The position numbers and the translations under genes were made by a program. A DNA stretch of 64,000 nt from Candidatus Woesebacteria bacterium (GTDB taxonomy: Bacteria; Patescibacteriota; Microgenomatia; UBA1406; GWC2-37-13): contig JAGQLS010000001.1 of the NCBI GenBank assembly GCA_020429045.1, positions 1-64,000 on the forward strand, given 5' to 3'. Under the pieces are notes generated by a model. The model had not been told where the DNA came from. It saw nothing but the letters and a program-made list of their open reading frames with translations, and did not search any database. Positions 26,412-35,100 of the stretch are shown piece after piece. Each line of letters opens with the position of its first letter. The first letter of the stretch is position 1.

Positions 26412-27806
26412 TTAAACATAATTATTAATTCCTTTTTTGATCACATCCATAAAATTTGTTTCCTGTTCAAATTGGTAGGCCGCATTCAAAACCGTTTCTT
26501 CATCAAAAAAATTTCCCATGATCTGCATACCAACAGGCAGACCCTTCGTATCAAGTCCAACAGGGATACTTATAGCCGGTGTACCTGCAACAGATGCTGA
26601 TTCGTTTAATACATCCATGACTTCGCCGAAGAAAGGATATTTTTCAAATTCCCCGAGTTTAAACGCGGTTGTTGGCGTCGCTGGCGACATAAGTACATCT
26701 ACGTCTTTGAATACACGGCGCAAATCTTCGATAATGAGCGTTTTTATTTTTTGCGCTTTTTCATAATACGCATCATAAAAACCCTGGGAGAGGGTGAAAG
26801 CGCCTAGCATAATGCGTTTTTTTGCTTCTTTTGCAAAAGCTCTACGGTTTTTACCATAACGCACGCCATCGTAGCGGGCCAGATTTGACGAAACTTCTGC
26901 TCGTTGCAAAATGGTGTAGACAGAAATAGCGTACTTTGGATCGATCAACGACACCGATTTGAAGATGTGCCCCATCTTTTTGTACACTTCAAACGCTTCT
27001 TCGACTTTTTTGAGCATCGATGGTTCAATGTTTTGCATGTATTCTTTAGGTACACCAATGGTAAGCTTTCGTTTCTTTTTCATGCCTATTCGATAATCAT
27101 CTGGCCGTTTATAATCCGAGCATGTGGCGTCAAACAGGTCGTTACCTGCGATGATATTGAGAAGAAGAGCTGCATCTTCGACGGTTGTCGTTACTGGTCC
27201 TGGGCAATCAAAAGATGAACCCATAGCAATCACTCCGTAGCGAGAAACGCGACCATAGGTCGGCTTGAGACCAACGACACCACACCACGACGCAGGTTGT
27301 CGTATCGAACCTGCAGTTTCAGACCCGATGCCTGCAGGTGCAAGATATGCGCTTACAGAAGCCGTCGTCCCCCCCGATGAGCCGCCTGGTGCACGCTGTG
27401 TGTCCCAGGGGTTGCGTGTTGGGCCGTAATCTGATGTCTCGGTAGATGAACCGTGCGCCCATGCGTCCATGTTGTTTTTCCCCAAAATCGTAGCCCCCGC
27501 TTCCAACAAGCGCTTGGTTACGGTCGATTCGTATGGTGGTTCATATTTGTCAAGCAGCTTGGATGATGCAGTCGTTCGCACCCCGCGTGTTGAGAAATTG
27601 TCTTTGACACACAAAGGAATACCGTGCAGTATATTATTTTTTACCTTGCCTGCATGCGGTTTATCAAGAATAGTTACATACGCGTTCAAATCGTTTTGAT
27701 AGTGTTTTGAACGTTTGAGAAAAAAATCATACACATCAGCAGCGGATATTTTTTTATCGGATAAGGCCTGTACGATGCTGGTGAGTGAAGCGCCGAGTAA
27801 GTCCAT
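26412..27806 (-). CDS. gatA: Aspartyl/glutamyl-tRNA amidotransferase subunit A
   Basis: The glutaminase/amidase subunit that supplies ammonia to GatB. The 464-aa amidase has the catalytic triad in place: Lys in GIPLCVKDNFST, the Ser-cisSer pair around GGSSGGTTASVSA and GSETAGSIRQPASWCGVVGLKPTYGRVSRYG. It lies 2 bp after gatC. Both gatA and gatC point to indirect formation of Gln-tRNA and/or Asn-tRNA in this organism. Confidence 0.97.
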   Translation of the reverse strand: MDLLGASLTSIVQALSDKKISAADVYDFFLKRSKHYQNDLNAYVTILDKPHAGKVKNNILHGIPLCVKDNFSTRGVRTTASSKLLDKYEPPYESTVTKRLLEAGATILGKNNMDAWAHGSSTETSDYGPTRNPWDTQRAPGGSSGGTTASVSAYLAPAGIGSETAGSIRQPASWCGVVGLKPTYGRVSRYGVIAMGSSFDCPGPVTTTVEDAALLLNIIAGNDLFDATCSDYKRPDDYRIGMKKKRKLTIGVPKEYMQNIEPSMLKKVEEAFEVYKKMGHIFKSVSLIDPKYAISVYTILQRAEVSSNLARYDGVRYGKNRRAFAKEAKKRIMLGAFTLSQGFYDAYYEKAQKIKTLIIEDLRRVFKDVDVLMSPATPTTAFKLGEFEKYPFFGEVMDVLNESASVAGTPAISIPVGLDTKGLPVGMQIMGNFFDEETVLNAAYQFEQETNFMDVIKKGINNYV

Positions 27807-27808
27807 AA

Positions 27809-28114
27809 TTACGCAATGATTCTATTAACCGCAAAATAATCAGAAGACGTATGGTTTGCTCCTTTCAGTGCTTCTTGCTGGGTGAGCGTGCGAACTGATG
27901 GGGTGCCATCTTCAAATGTTACATTGGTTATTGCGGTTGAATGCGAAGTAGCCTGGACATTTTTAGTATTAAGTTCGTTAAGGTTGTCGATATAGTCAAT
28001 AGTCTCTCCAAGTTGCTTGGAATACAATGCCAGTTCATCATCACTTAGAGTAAGATTGGTGAGTTTTGCCAGGTGTTCTGCATTTTTTTTAGGAATAGAG
28101 GCTTTTTTTGACAT
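27809..28114 (-). CDS. gatC: Aspartyl/glutamyl-tRNA amidotransferase subunit C
   Basis: The 101-aa clamp that holds GatA and GatB together. It shows the family pattern: EHLAKLTNLTLSDDELALYSKQLGETIDYIDNLNELNT, then VQATSHSTAITNVTFEDGTP and a C-terminal YFAVNRII tail. Directly followed by gatA. Confidence 0.93.
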   Translation of the reverse strand: MSKKASIPKKNAEHLAKLTNLTLSDDELALYSKQLGETIDYIDNLNELNTKNVQATSHSTAITNVTFEDGTPSVRTLTQQEALKGANHTSSDYFAVNRIIA

Positions 28115-28156
28115 GCTGTCATTATAGCGAAAATCATCTCCAAGTCTAGGTCATTT

Positions 28157-28897
28157 TTATGCAGCATAGAAGATAGCAAGCGGTGTTTGTTCTCGACCTT
28201 GGCCCATAGGATTATCTTTCATACCACTTACAAAAAATAAGTCTGGTTTATCCGTGTCGTTGCCGAGAATGTTTACTCCTAAGTCGTTTGCGTCGGCAAT
28301 AACCGTACCGCCAAACTGAGTATGTATTTTTAACTTCTTTATCTCTTTGGAAATGTCGGCTGCAGCTTTTTGTGGATTTTTTGGAGCAAGTTTTGCCGAA
28401 ACATTGGAAGGGTACAATGAATATTCTGTTGGGCCATCGATTGCTGCTATTTCTCGCCCGACAATGTGGTAAAACAACCCACGTATACCCAGCGGCTTCG
28501 TCAGTACCGAAACCAGTGCAGCAAAAAGGATGCGGGGAAGCCCTACTTCGTTTATGGCAAGCTGCATAGTCCATTGGCTTCCTAGTCCTATGCCAAATGG
28601 TGTTTTCGATACAAATCGGGAAAGGGTTACCGCCCACCAACCAGCCTTGATGTCTTTGATGAAATACGATCGTCCTTGAGAAATGGCAACAATTTTTTCA
28701 GAAACCACCAAATACCACATTTTTTTTATATTTTTAATGTGTGCTGAGGCTTTTGCAACTTCAGAAGCTATTTTTTTTGGAAAGTCATCTCCTTTTTGGA
28801 AAAGTGAAGTTTTTATAAGAAGCCGCACATAAGTTGTTGTGTTGTGCTTGTATGTTTTTGAAGTGACCAATAGTGGTTGTTTTGATGTGTTTGTCAT
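28157..28897 (-). CDS. CofE-like (F420-0:gamma-glutamyl ligase family) protein
   Basis: A 246-aa protein resembling the F420-0:glutamate ligase fold: WYLVVSEKIVAISQGR corresponds to the ligase's VVaqKivSkaeGR motif, and later AIDGPTEYSLYP, IHTQFGGTVIADANDLGVNILG and DNPMGQGREQTPLAI match the metal/nucleotide-binding half. No other F420 biosynthesis gene is present in the window, so a different amide-ligase role is likely. It follows htpX by 3 bp in a lemA-htpX-cofE-like operon. The family call is moderate, and the substrate is unknown. Confidence 0.6.
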   Translation of the reverse strand: MTNTSKQPLLVTSKTYKHNTTTYVRLLIKTSLFQKGDDFPKKIASEVAKASAHIKNIKKMWYLVVSEKIVAISQGRSYFIKDIKAGWWAVTLSRFVSKTPFGIGLGSQWTMQLAINEVGLPRILFAALVSVLTKPLGIRGLFYHIVGREIAAIDGPTEYSLYPSNVSAKLAPKNPQKAAADISKEIKKLKIHTQFGGTVIADANDLGVNILGNDTDKPDLFFVSGMKDNPMGQGREQTPLAIFYAA

Positions 28898-28900
28898 CTG

Positions 28901-29797
28901 TTACATGCTGTTCAAAATTTCGATGCGCTTTTCAATTGGTGGGTGTGTACTAAACAGTGAGGCAAGCAAAGTGCGGGCATTTTTGCGTTTAAACGGGTTT
29001 GCGATAAAAAGATGAGCAGTCGATGTAGTTGCTGACCGCACAGCATATGGATACTGAGAAATTTTTATAAGCGCTCGTGACAGTCCGCTTGGGTTGCGCG
29101 TCAAAAGAGCACCCGAAGCATCGGCTAAATATTCGCGTTTGCGCGAAATGGCAAGTTGTATGAGTGAAGCGACAACAGGTGTTACACCTATGGCAAATAG
29201 GAAGATAAAAATAATAAATGGGTTACGATTTTCTTCTTTTCTTGATCCGCTCAACCCGCCCCACCAGATTGAACGCATGATAAGGTCGACTACAAGACTT
29301 ATACTTCCCACAAGCACAGCTGTCACGGTTGCAACGAGGATGTCGTAGTTTTTGATGTGGGAAAGTTCGTGTGCTATGACCCCTTCGAGTTCGGATCGCT
29401 CCATCATGTCGAGTAGTCCAGTTGTGGCGCATACAACGGCGTGCTCGGGGTCTCTACCTGTTGCAAAAGCGTTGGGTGATGGATCGTCAATGACATAAAT
29501 TTTGGGTGTGGGTACCCCGGAAGCGATAGACAAATTTTCTACAACGGTAAAAAAGTCGAAGTAATCTTCTTTTTTTGCTTCTTTTGCCTTGGTTGTTGCT
29601 AAAACGAGCTTGTCTGAGTAAAAATAGCTTCCCACTGAAGAAGCTATTGAGATGAGCAAGCCAAGCAAGAAATAGCCTATCCCATTATCGTATGCCAGAC
29701 CTAAGAGATAAAAGAATCCGCTGAATATGATAATGAAAAGCGTGAAAAGGATATATGTTTTTGTTCGATTGTTCTTGATTTGGTTATAGATTGACAT
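28901..29797 (-). CDS. htpX: HtpX-like M48 membrane metalloprotease
   Basis: A 298-aa zinc protease in the cytoplasmic membrane that degrades damaged membrane proteins. It has two N-terminal membrane helices (about 16-60), PKIYVIDDPSPNAFATGRDPEHAVV, the HExxH motif in GVIAHELSHIKNYD, two more central helices, and the third zinc ligand region REYLADASGALLTRNP. It is paired with upstream lemA, a common bacterial gene pair. Confidence 0.95.
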   Translation of the reverse strand: MSIYNQIKNNRTKTYILFTLFIIIFSGFFYLLGLAYDNGIGYFLLGLLISIASSVGSYFYSDKLVLATTKAKEAKKEDYFDFFTVVENLSIASGVPTPKIYVIDDPSPNAFATGRDPEHAVVCATTGLLDMMERSELEGVIAHELSHIKNYDILVATVTAVLVGSISLVVDLIMRSIWWGGLSGSRKEENRNPFIIFIFLFAIGVTPVVASLIQLAISRKREYLADASGALLTRNPSGLSRALIKISQYPYAVRSATTSTAHLFIANPFKRKNARTLLASLFSTHPPIEKRIEILNSM

Positions 29798-29844
29798 GAA
29801 ATAGTTAGAAAGTCACTGAATTATAAGTTATAAGTTTCAAGCTT
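29798..29844. repeat. AT-rich mosaic intergenic repeat, copy F (short)
   Basis: Between lemA and htpX: atagttagaaagtcactg and ttataagttataagtttc words match those in copies A and H. Confidence 0.45.
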
Positions 29845-30396
29845 TTACTCGAATTTTACCTCCACATTCTTACGTTCAGTAGCATCTTCGACCTGGAAAA
29901 ACTCAAACTTCGTAAACGAAAACATGTTTGCGATGATATTTGAAGGAAACACATCTACTTTCGTGTTGAAGTCGAGCACGTTAGAGTTATAAAACTGTCG
30001 TGAATAGGCGATTTTATCTTCGGTGTCTTCGAGCTGGCGCTGTAACGCTTCAAAATTGGTATTTGCTTTGAGCTCTGGATACGCTTCTGCAACGGCAAAA
30101 AGCGATTTGAGAGCACCGGTAAGCATATTGTCGGCAGCTGCTTTTTCTTGGATGTTACCAGCTTTTATAAGAGCTGTCCGAGCTTTTGTGACATTTTCAA
30201 ACACTTGTTTTTCGTGTTTTGCATATCCTTTCACTGTTTCGACAAGGTTAGGGATGAGATCAGCACGTCTCTTGAGCTGAACATCAATGCCGGACAATGC
30301 TTCGTTGATACGATTTTTCACAACGACAAATCCATTGTAGGTGCCGACAACATAGAGAATAACGAAAAAGACGATTCCAATTGCAACGATAATCAT
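29845..30396 (-). CDS. lemA: LemA family protein
   Basis: A 183-aa LemA protein: one N-terminal membrane helix (about 1-20), then [45 protein letters not shown], the hallmark helical core, and a C-terminal [24 protein letters not shown] segment. LemA proteins are membrane-anchored helical bundles often found with HtpX-type proteases; the biochemical role is unclear. It is first in the operon and divergent from the LysM gene 66 bp away. Confidence 0.95.
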   Translation of the reverse strand: MIIVAIGIVFFVILYVVGTYNGFVVVKNRINEALSGIDVQLKRRADLIPNLVETVKGYAKHEKQVFENVTKARTALIKAGNIQEKAAADNMLTGALKSLFAVAEAYPELKANTNFEALQRQLEDTEDKIAYSRQFYNSNVLDFNTKVDVFPSNIIANMFSFTKFEFFQVEDATERKNVEVKFE

Positions 30397-30462
30397 AGGG
30401 TGTTAAAAAATGGTAATAGACTTATTCTAGCATATTTTTGCGTTTTACGATAGAATAGACGT

Positions 30463-30882
30463 ATGGAATTGCCAACGGTCAGTATGGAAGAACTGACGAA
30501 AAAAATCCGAGAAAATGTATATGCGTTTGCTACTGGTTTGGCGATTGTGTGTTTTATCTTTGGTTTTGTTGCAGGAAACGGCTATGGGAAAAGTTCTGTC
30601 TCGCAAGAAGTGGCGGACACACAATCATCGGGTGAGCAAGCGATGCAACAAAAAGATGAACTCGTGACCGAGGATGGTCAGATAAGCGCGACACAAACCG
30701 ACCAGGTGCAATACGCTGGCGACACCTATGTGATCCAAAAAGGAGACAGTCTATCGCTTATCGCACAACGGGTGTACGGCGATCTGAATGCGTGGGTCAT
30801 AATAGCCCAAGCAAACAATATCAAAAACCCAGATGATATTGAGGTTGGTAAGACAATTGTGATCCCCAAGTCTACGAAATAA
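30463..30882 (+). CDS. Membrane-anchored LysM-domain protein
   Basis: A 139-aa single-pass protein: a short cytoplasmic N-terminus, a membrane helix at about 20-40 (FATGLAIVCFIFGFVAG), a Gln/Ser/Asp-rich linker, and one C-terminal LysM domain (YVIQKGDSLSLIAQRVYGDLNAWVIIAQANN..PDDIEVGKTIVIP). It probably tethers to peptidoglycan outside the cell. tRNA-Gly starts 21 bp after its stop, so they may share a transcript. Confidence 0.9.
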   Translation: MELPTVSMEELTKKIRENVYAFATGLAIVCFIFGFVAGNGYGKSSVSQEVADTQSSGEQAMQQKDELVTEDGQISATQTDQVQYAGDTYVIQKGDSLSLIAQRVYGDLNAWVIIAQANNIKNPDDIEVGKTIVIPKSTK

Positions 30883-30903
30883 GTGGTGGCCCAAGTTTTT
30901 TAT

Positions 30904-30974
30904 GCGGGTATGGTTTAGTGGTAGAATGCGACCTTCCCAAGGTCGAGGTGGGGGTTCGATTCCCCCTACCCGCT
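30904..30974 (+). tRNA. tRNA-Gly (anticodon CCC)
   Basis: A 71-nt cloverleaf: acceptor GCGGGTA pairs with TACCCGC, the anticodon arm is CGACC-TTCCCAA-GGTCG, the T-arm is GGGGGTTCGATTCCCCC. The 3' CCA is not encoded. It directly follows the LysM gene. Confidence 0.95.
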
Positions 30975-31014
30975 CATTGATAATAATACATTTACGATTA
31001 ACATCACCTCTCCT

Positions 31015-31206
31015 TTAACACATAATACGTAGCTCTACCTTACCTTTTCTTTCAATTATCTCCATATCAATCAATTTTTGAAAATCGAGTATCCTGGTTG
31101 CCTTTGCTCTATCAGTCAATTTTGCGTAATCCTTATCCTTAATAAATCCATTATTGATTTTACGTATAAAAATAGTTTCTCTATATTTCCTCAATGAATC
31201 GAGCAC
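31015..31206 (-). CDS. Small winged-helix-like protein (63 aa)
   Basis: A lysine-rich 63-aa protein. The stretch IKDKDYAKLTDRAKATRILDFQKLIDMEIIERKGK resembles the winged-helix tail of Fic-family proteins (xxYaxLtxxSxxTAxRdLxxLvexGil), but no Fic catalytic domain is present. It could be a remnant or a stand-alone DNA-binding domain. The next gene upstream on the strand starts 11 bp away, so the two may be co-transcribed. Confidence 0.45.
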   Translation of the reverse strand: MLDSLRKYRETIFIRKINNGFIKDKDYAKLTDRAKATRILDFQKLIDMEIIERKGKVELRIMC

Positions 31207-31217
31207 TTCTCTGTGAT

Positions 31218-31766
31218 TTATGTAAGCGCCATACTTTCATATAAGCTTTGCAAGTACATATCGGCTTGATTAGTTACGCTTTCAAACGTGGGGTGTTTTG
31301 CGATATATGTACCGACACCAAAAATCTGATTGTATGACAATCTGTATTCTTCACCAATTTGCATTTGAGAGTATCTAAAAATTTCTTGTGGGAGTATCCC
31401 CCTAAACGCTTGTTGACACAAGTGCACTCTTTGTAAAGTTGCGTAAAATAACACACGATTTCTATTATAAAACCGCTTAAATATGCTCAAAATGGGTGAA
31501 GCTAAACTTGGGTCAACCTCATTCAATTTCATTTCCTGTTTTGGACTAAGTAACACTCCTTGTTCATATTCCTCCGGTGATGGGAGAAAACGTGCAAGCA
31601 AATCCGGATAGTTATACTCCTCGCGTGGCACGACGGAATTGTCGTTAATAAGCAGTGCTAAGCCGACCTCTGCAATTGAAAGATTGTGAAAAATTCTTCC
31701 TGCAAGAGGATGATGAGGAGGAAGAGGTAAATCACCAGTTCTTACTACCATTTCAACTGAAAACAT
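31218..31766 (-). CDS. Hypothetical protein (182 aa)
   Basis: Not recognised. A soluble-looking protein with a proline-rich start (TGDLPLPPHHPLAG), no signal peptide and no membrane helix. The segment SIAEVGLALLINDNSVVP faintly resembles AGLA-x2-TI-x2-DD in the two paralogues at 706-1999, but the other shared residues are absent, so I do not group them. It is divergent from the GH18 gene 76 bp away. Confidence 0.6.
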   Translation of the reverse strand: MFSVEMVVRTGDLPLPPHHPLAGRIFHNLSIAEVGLALLINDNSVVPREEYNYPDLLARFLPSPEEYEQGVLLSPKQEMKLNEVDPSLASPILSIFKRFYNRNRVLFYATLQRVHLCQQAFRGILPQEIFRYSQMQIGEEYRLSYNQIFGVGTYIAKHPTFESVTNQADMYLQSLYESMALT

Positions 31767-31842
31767 AGAGTAATATTATACATCTAATATGTATTTTTTA
31801 CCACATCGCACCTCTTATATACTTTTTTGATACTATTAATAT

Positions 31843-33096
31843 ATGAAGTTTGGGTTTAGGGAATATCACCACTCATTTAAACATGCCTTTTCCAAAACAA
31901 ACATTTTGTATCTCGCTCTCGTGGTCGCATTCCTTGCTCTTATTACCTCAACCACCTACATACTTTCACAACAATCATTCTCCTTTGGTACCAAGGCAGC
32001 GGAAAATACCAATCCATTGCCTGAGAGTTATTCTGCACCTTATGCCGCGCAAACCTCAGATCAAAAAAAAGTCATAATCGGCTTTCTTCCGTCGTGGAGC
32101 GTAGCACAGCATGCACCCGTACATAGCGAGTATCTTGATCAGCTCATCTATTTTGGGATCGGCATGAACGATCAGGGGTATTTGGCGAAGGTCAACGACC
32201 AAGGCATAGAAACCCTCAATTGGCATTACTTCACCTCCGACGAACTGAGAGGCACCATCGAACAAGCTCGCGGAAACACCAAAATCCTTGTTTCCATAAC
32301 CAATTTCGAAAATAGCAGTATAGACAAGCTAGTTTCAAGCGAAACTGCCACCCAAAATGCAGTAAAATCGCTCAAAAATCTGATCAAAGACTACAATCTC
32401 GACGGCATAAACTTCAATTTTGAATATGTAAGTGATGTAGACTACCCCACACACCAATACCTCAATCGCTTCCTAGAAACAGTCTCGTCTGAATTGCGCG
32501 CTGAATATCCATGGATTATTTTGTCGTTTGACGTCAATGCGACTGCGGTTTACAACGACAATGCCTACGACATGGTCAAAATCGGCGAAACCATGGATCA
32601 AGTCGTACTCATGGGCTACGATTACCGACAGCCAACAGCTGTCCAAGCAGGCTCTGTTTCCCCACTGTATGCACAAAGCGATGCGCCAAGCATAGACAAA
32701 AGCATACAGTCGATGATTGGTCGCGTTCCTGCTGAGAAAATTGTGCTTGCTGTGCCATTTTATGGCTACGAGTGGCAAACCTATTCAAAAGCACCAAATA
32801 GTTACATCGTACCGCAAACGGGCGCACTTGCTACCTACAAGCGTGTCCAATCGCTTATCGAACAACGTGACGACGAAGAACTTTACTTTGACGACGTTTC
32901 CAAAACGCCCTACCTTATCTACAACCAAAATGGGTTTATCAAACAAATTTATTATGAAGACGATCGCTCGCTTGCTGAAAAATGTGCGTATATTGCCAAC
33001 AATCATTTGGACGGGATTGGTGTCTGGGCACTTGGCTACGAAGGCGAATATCAGGAACCTTGGAAAGTACTTTATAAATCGTTAGGAAGGGAATAA
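31843..33096 (+). CDS. Membrane-anchored GH18-family protein with altered active-site motif
   Basis: A 417-aa protein with an N-terminal signal-anchor (about 20-42) and an extracellular glycoside hydrolase 18 TIM barrel similar to the YaaH/chitinase group (VIIGFLPSW, LIYFGIGM, KILVSITNF, VLMGYDYR, KIVLAVPFYGYEW, DGIGVWALGYEGE). The catalytic strand reads DGINFNFE (187-194): the proton-donor Glu194 is kept, but the DxDxE aspartates are both Asn. It may bind or slowly cleave a GlcNAc-containing polymer such as peptidoglycan. It is followed by tRNA-Thr. Confidence 0.85.
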   Translation: MKFGFREYHHSFKHAFSKTNILYLALVVAFLALITSTTYILSQQSFSFGTKAAENTNPLPESYSAPYAAQTSDQKKVIIGFLPSWSVAQHAPVHSEYLDQLIYFGIGMNDQGYLAKVNDQGIETLNWHYFTSDELRGTIEQARGNTKILVSITNFENSSIDKLVSSETATQNAVKSLKNLIKDYNLDGINFNFEYVSDVDYPTHQYLNRFLETVSSELRAEYPWIILSFDVNATAVYNDNAYDMVKIGETMDQVVLMGYDYRQPTAVQAGSVSPLYAQSDAPSIDKSIQSMIGRVPAEKIVLAVPFYGYEWQTYSKAPNSYIVPQTGALATYKRVQSLIEQRDDEELYFDDVSKTPYLIYNQNGFIKQIYYEDDRSLAEKCAYIANNHLDGIGVWALGYEGEYQEPWKVLYKSLGRE

Positions 33097-33166
33097 CGCT
33101 ATACAGTGGCAAAAAATGTCGCACTGGTGCAAAATAGTGTATACTACCAAGGATTGTACTAACCTA

Positions 33167-33238
33167 GCCGATGTAGCTCAATGGCAGAGCAATCCCTTCG
33201 TAAGGGAGAGGTTGGAGGTTCAACTCCTCTCATCGGCT
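33167..33238 (+). tRNA. tRNA-Thr (anticodon CGT)
   Basis: A 72-nt cloverleaf: acceptor GCCGATG pairs with CATCGGC, the anticodon loop is TTCGTAA (CGT), the T-arm is GGAGGTTCAACTCCTCT. CCA is not encoded. The anticodon stem has one non-Watson-Crick pair at the top. A coding start follows one base after the tRNA end. Confidence 0.92.
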
Positions 33239-33239
33239 C

Positions 33240-33950
33240 ATGAGTAGACTTACCAAACATCAAAAACAACAACAAAATAGAAAAAACATGCTGATGATTC
33301 TTTTTGGCTTGATCGTCATCGGCGTGATTGCATTTATTGGTCTCCCCGCGCTCATCCAATCAGCTCTTTTTGTCAAGGAAATACAAAATCCAAACAAGAA
33401 CGTACAAACCGACACTTCTCAAAATACCCTCATTGAACGCTTCGATGTCGATCCACCCGAAACGGCAACCAACGAAGCACGCATCATCGTCACGGGTATC
33501 GTTGAAAACTACAATAAAATAGATATTTACCTCAACGATGATAGAATTGATTATGTTTCAAACCCAAGCAAGCAATTTGAAATAGAAGTAGAAGGTTTGA
33601 AAAATGGCGAGAACGACATCTACTTTGTTGCAAAAAATACCAAAACAAACCAATCGAGCGAATCTGAACATTTTACTATCCGCTATAAATCTGGTGAACT
33701 AGAGCTCACCATTGATTCTCCTTCGGATGGGACTAAAACGAGCAAGCAGGATATCGATCTTTCGGGGTCAACCGATACCGATGCCAGCGTTTTTGTGAAC
33801 AATACTCCTATCGTTGTCGACTTTTCTGGTCGTTTTCGCTCATCACTGCACCTAAAAAATGGTGAAAATAGCTTTGAAGTGAAGGCGCGCGATACTGTGG
33901 GCAACGAAACAAGTCAAATCCTCAAAGTCGTGTACGAGCCCGATAACTGA
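33240..33950 (+). CDS. Membrane-anchored protein with two Ig-like domains
   Basis: A 236-aa single-pass surface protein. The first 16 residues are basic and Gln-rich, residues ~17-40 are a membrane helix (MLMILFGLIVIGVIAFIGLPAL), and two extracellular beta-domains of the glucodextranase-B/bacterial Ig type follow (each with a NGEN-x3-F/Y-x-V-x-A/K-A motif). The ATG lies one base after tRNA-Thr, so any Shine-Dalgarno would lie inside the tRNA. A later ATG (residue 17) would remove the basic flank and is less likely. The 3' end overlaps the convergent ligase gene by 29 bp. Confidence 0.8.
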   Translation: MSRLTKHQKQQQNRKNMLMILFGLIVIGVIAFIGLPALIQSALFVKEIQNPNKNVQTDTSQNTLIERFDVDPPETATNEARIIVTGIVENYNKIDIYLNDDRIDYVSNPSKQFEIEVEGLKNGENDIYFVAKNTKTNQSSESEHFTIRYKSGELELTIDSPSDGTKTSKQDIDLSGSTDTDASVFVNNTPIVVDFSGRFRSSLHLKNGENSFEVKARDTVGNETSQILKVVYEPDN

Positions 33951-35100
33951 ACGCTGCCGAGATGGGAAGAAGGGATAGTACGAGCGGGTGCAACAACACA
34001 TTATCAAAAATCGAAATAACGCTTAAGAATACGATAAGCGGCCAAACCTTCGGCACCATTACTGCGGTTTTCACAAGCGCCGAAAGAAACAATATCAATC
34101 CTATGATTCCTCCAGTCACCGCGACGATGACGAAGCTTGAGTGAAATGACCCCCCAGAATGCGAAGGATTAAACGGAACCACAGTAACGGCAGTTTCATA
34201 GTGCGTCTTCTCGGCGCGGATATGATTGTACCCGATGCCAGTAAACATATGATCGCGTGCAATCAGGTAGGCAAGCTTGTAGTCGGCAAAGCGCGATGCA
34301 ATAGACGTCGTGCGAAGTAAATTGGTGCTTTCCAGTGAGTTAGAAAGGAGGACAAGCACGATACCGCACATCATTATCACAAGAAGCAGCCACTGAAATG
34401 CCTTCGTCTGAAATGAAATAATGAGTACTATGACACCCAACGCTAAAAAACCTCCTCGAGAGTAAGTAAGGGTAATCATCATGGCGAGCAAAACAAGCGC
34501 AATCGTACACAATCCTTTGTACTTTCCGGCTTGATTGTGCGTATGCCACACTATATAGGCGATAAGAAAATATAGAGAAACTGTAATTGGTGGATCAAGA
34601 AACGCTCCAACCACGCGATTGATGTGTGGGTCCCACCCAAGATATGCGATGTTGCCGATGTTTGGATACAAACTAAACTGTAAAAACGAGGAAGCGATGA
34701 TAAGACCTATGGTTAGAGCTAAAATTTCCTTTATGTGTTTTAAACGATTGGTGGTGCAAAGATCGTACAAAACATACACAATAAATAATCCATAGAACAC
34801 AAAACGTGCAAAATATAACCCAGCGATGATATTTTCTCCGGCACTATAGCGAAACAACGAAACGAAGAGACTAAACAAAAGATATATAAAAAAGAGTATC
34901 CACGGGCGGGTCAAATCTTTGTGATTTATGAAAGGTTTCAATTTATGACGAATTACAAGAGAAATACATAACAAAAAAGATGCAATTTCGTACGGATAGG
35001 TATACACTGCTTCGTTGAAAAGGTGAATGCGGGCCAATTGTCCAACAATCAACGAAAGAAGAAAAATAAAATAGCCATAATTAACGAGACGACGTATCAT
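33922..35100 (-). CDS. O-antigen ligase/polymerase-like membrane protein
   Basis: A 392-aa polytopic protein with about 11 predicted membrane helices and the Wzy_C/O-antigen ligase pattern: TYSRGGFLALGVIVLII, then a large loop with ARDHMFTGIGYNHIRAEK and HSSFVIVAVTGGIIGLILF. These enzymes polymerise or ligate lipid-linked glycans at the outer face of the membrane. Its start overlaps the GT2 gene upstream by 20 bp, so the two probably act in one glycan pathway. The acceptor is unknown. Confidence 0.8.
   Translation of the reverse strand: MIRRLVNYGYFIFLLSLIVGQLARIHLFNEAVYTYPYEIASFLLCISLVIRHKLKPFINHKDLTRPWILFFIYLLFSLFVSLFRYSAGENIIAGLYFARFVFYGLFIVYVLYDLCTTNRLKHIKEILALTIGLIIASSFLQFSLYPNIGNIAYLGWDPHINRVVGAFLDPPITVSLYFLIAYIVWHTHNQAGKYKGLCTIALVLLAMMITLTYSRGGFLALGVIVLIISFQTKAFQWLLLVIMMCGIVLVLLSNSLESTNLLRTTSIASRFADYKLAYLIARDHMFTGIGYNHIRAEKTHYETAVTVVPFNPSHSGGSFHSSFVIVAVTGGIIGLILFLSALVKTAVMVPKVWPLIVFLSVISIFDNVLLHPLVLSLLPISAAFSYRARTRL

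Noticed and set aside
31218-31766. Membership of the 182-aa protein in the paralogue family at 706-1999
   Set aside because: Only one short stretch is similar; the W-x6-W-x6-P pattern is absent.
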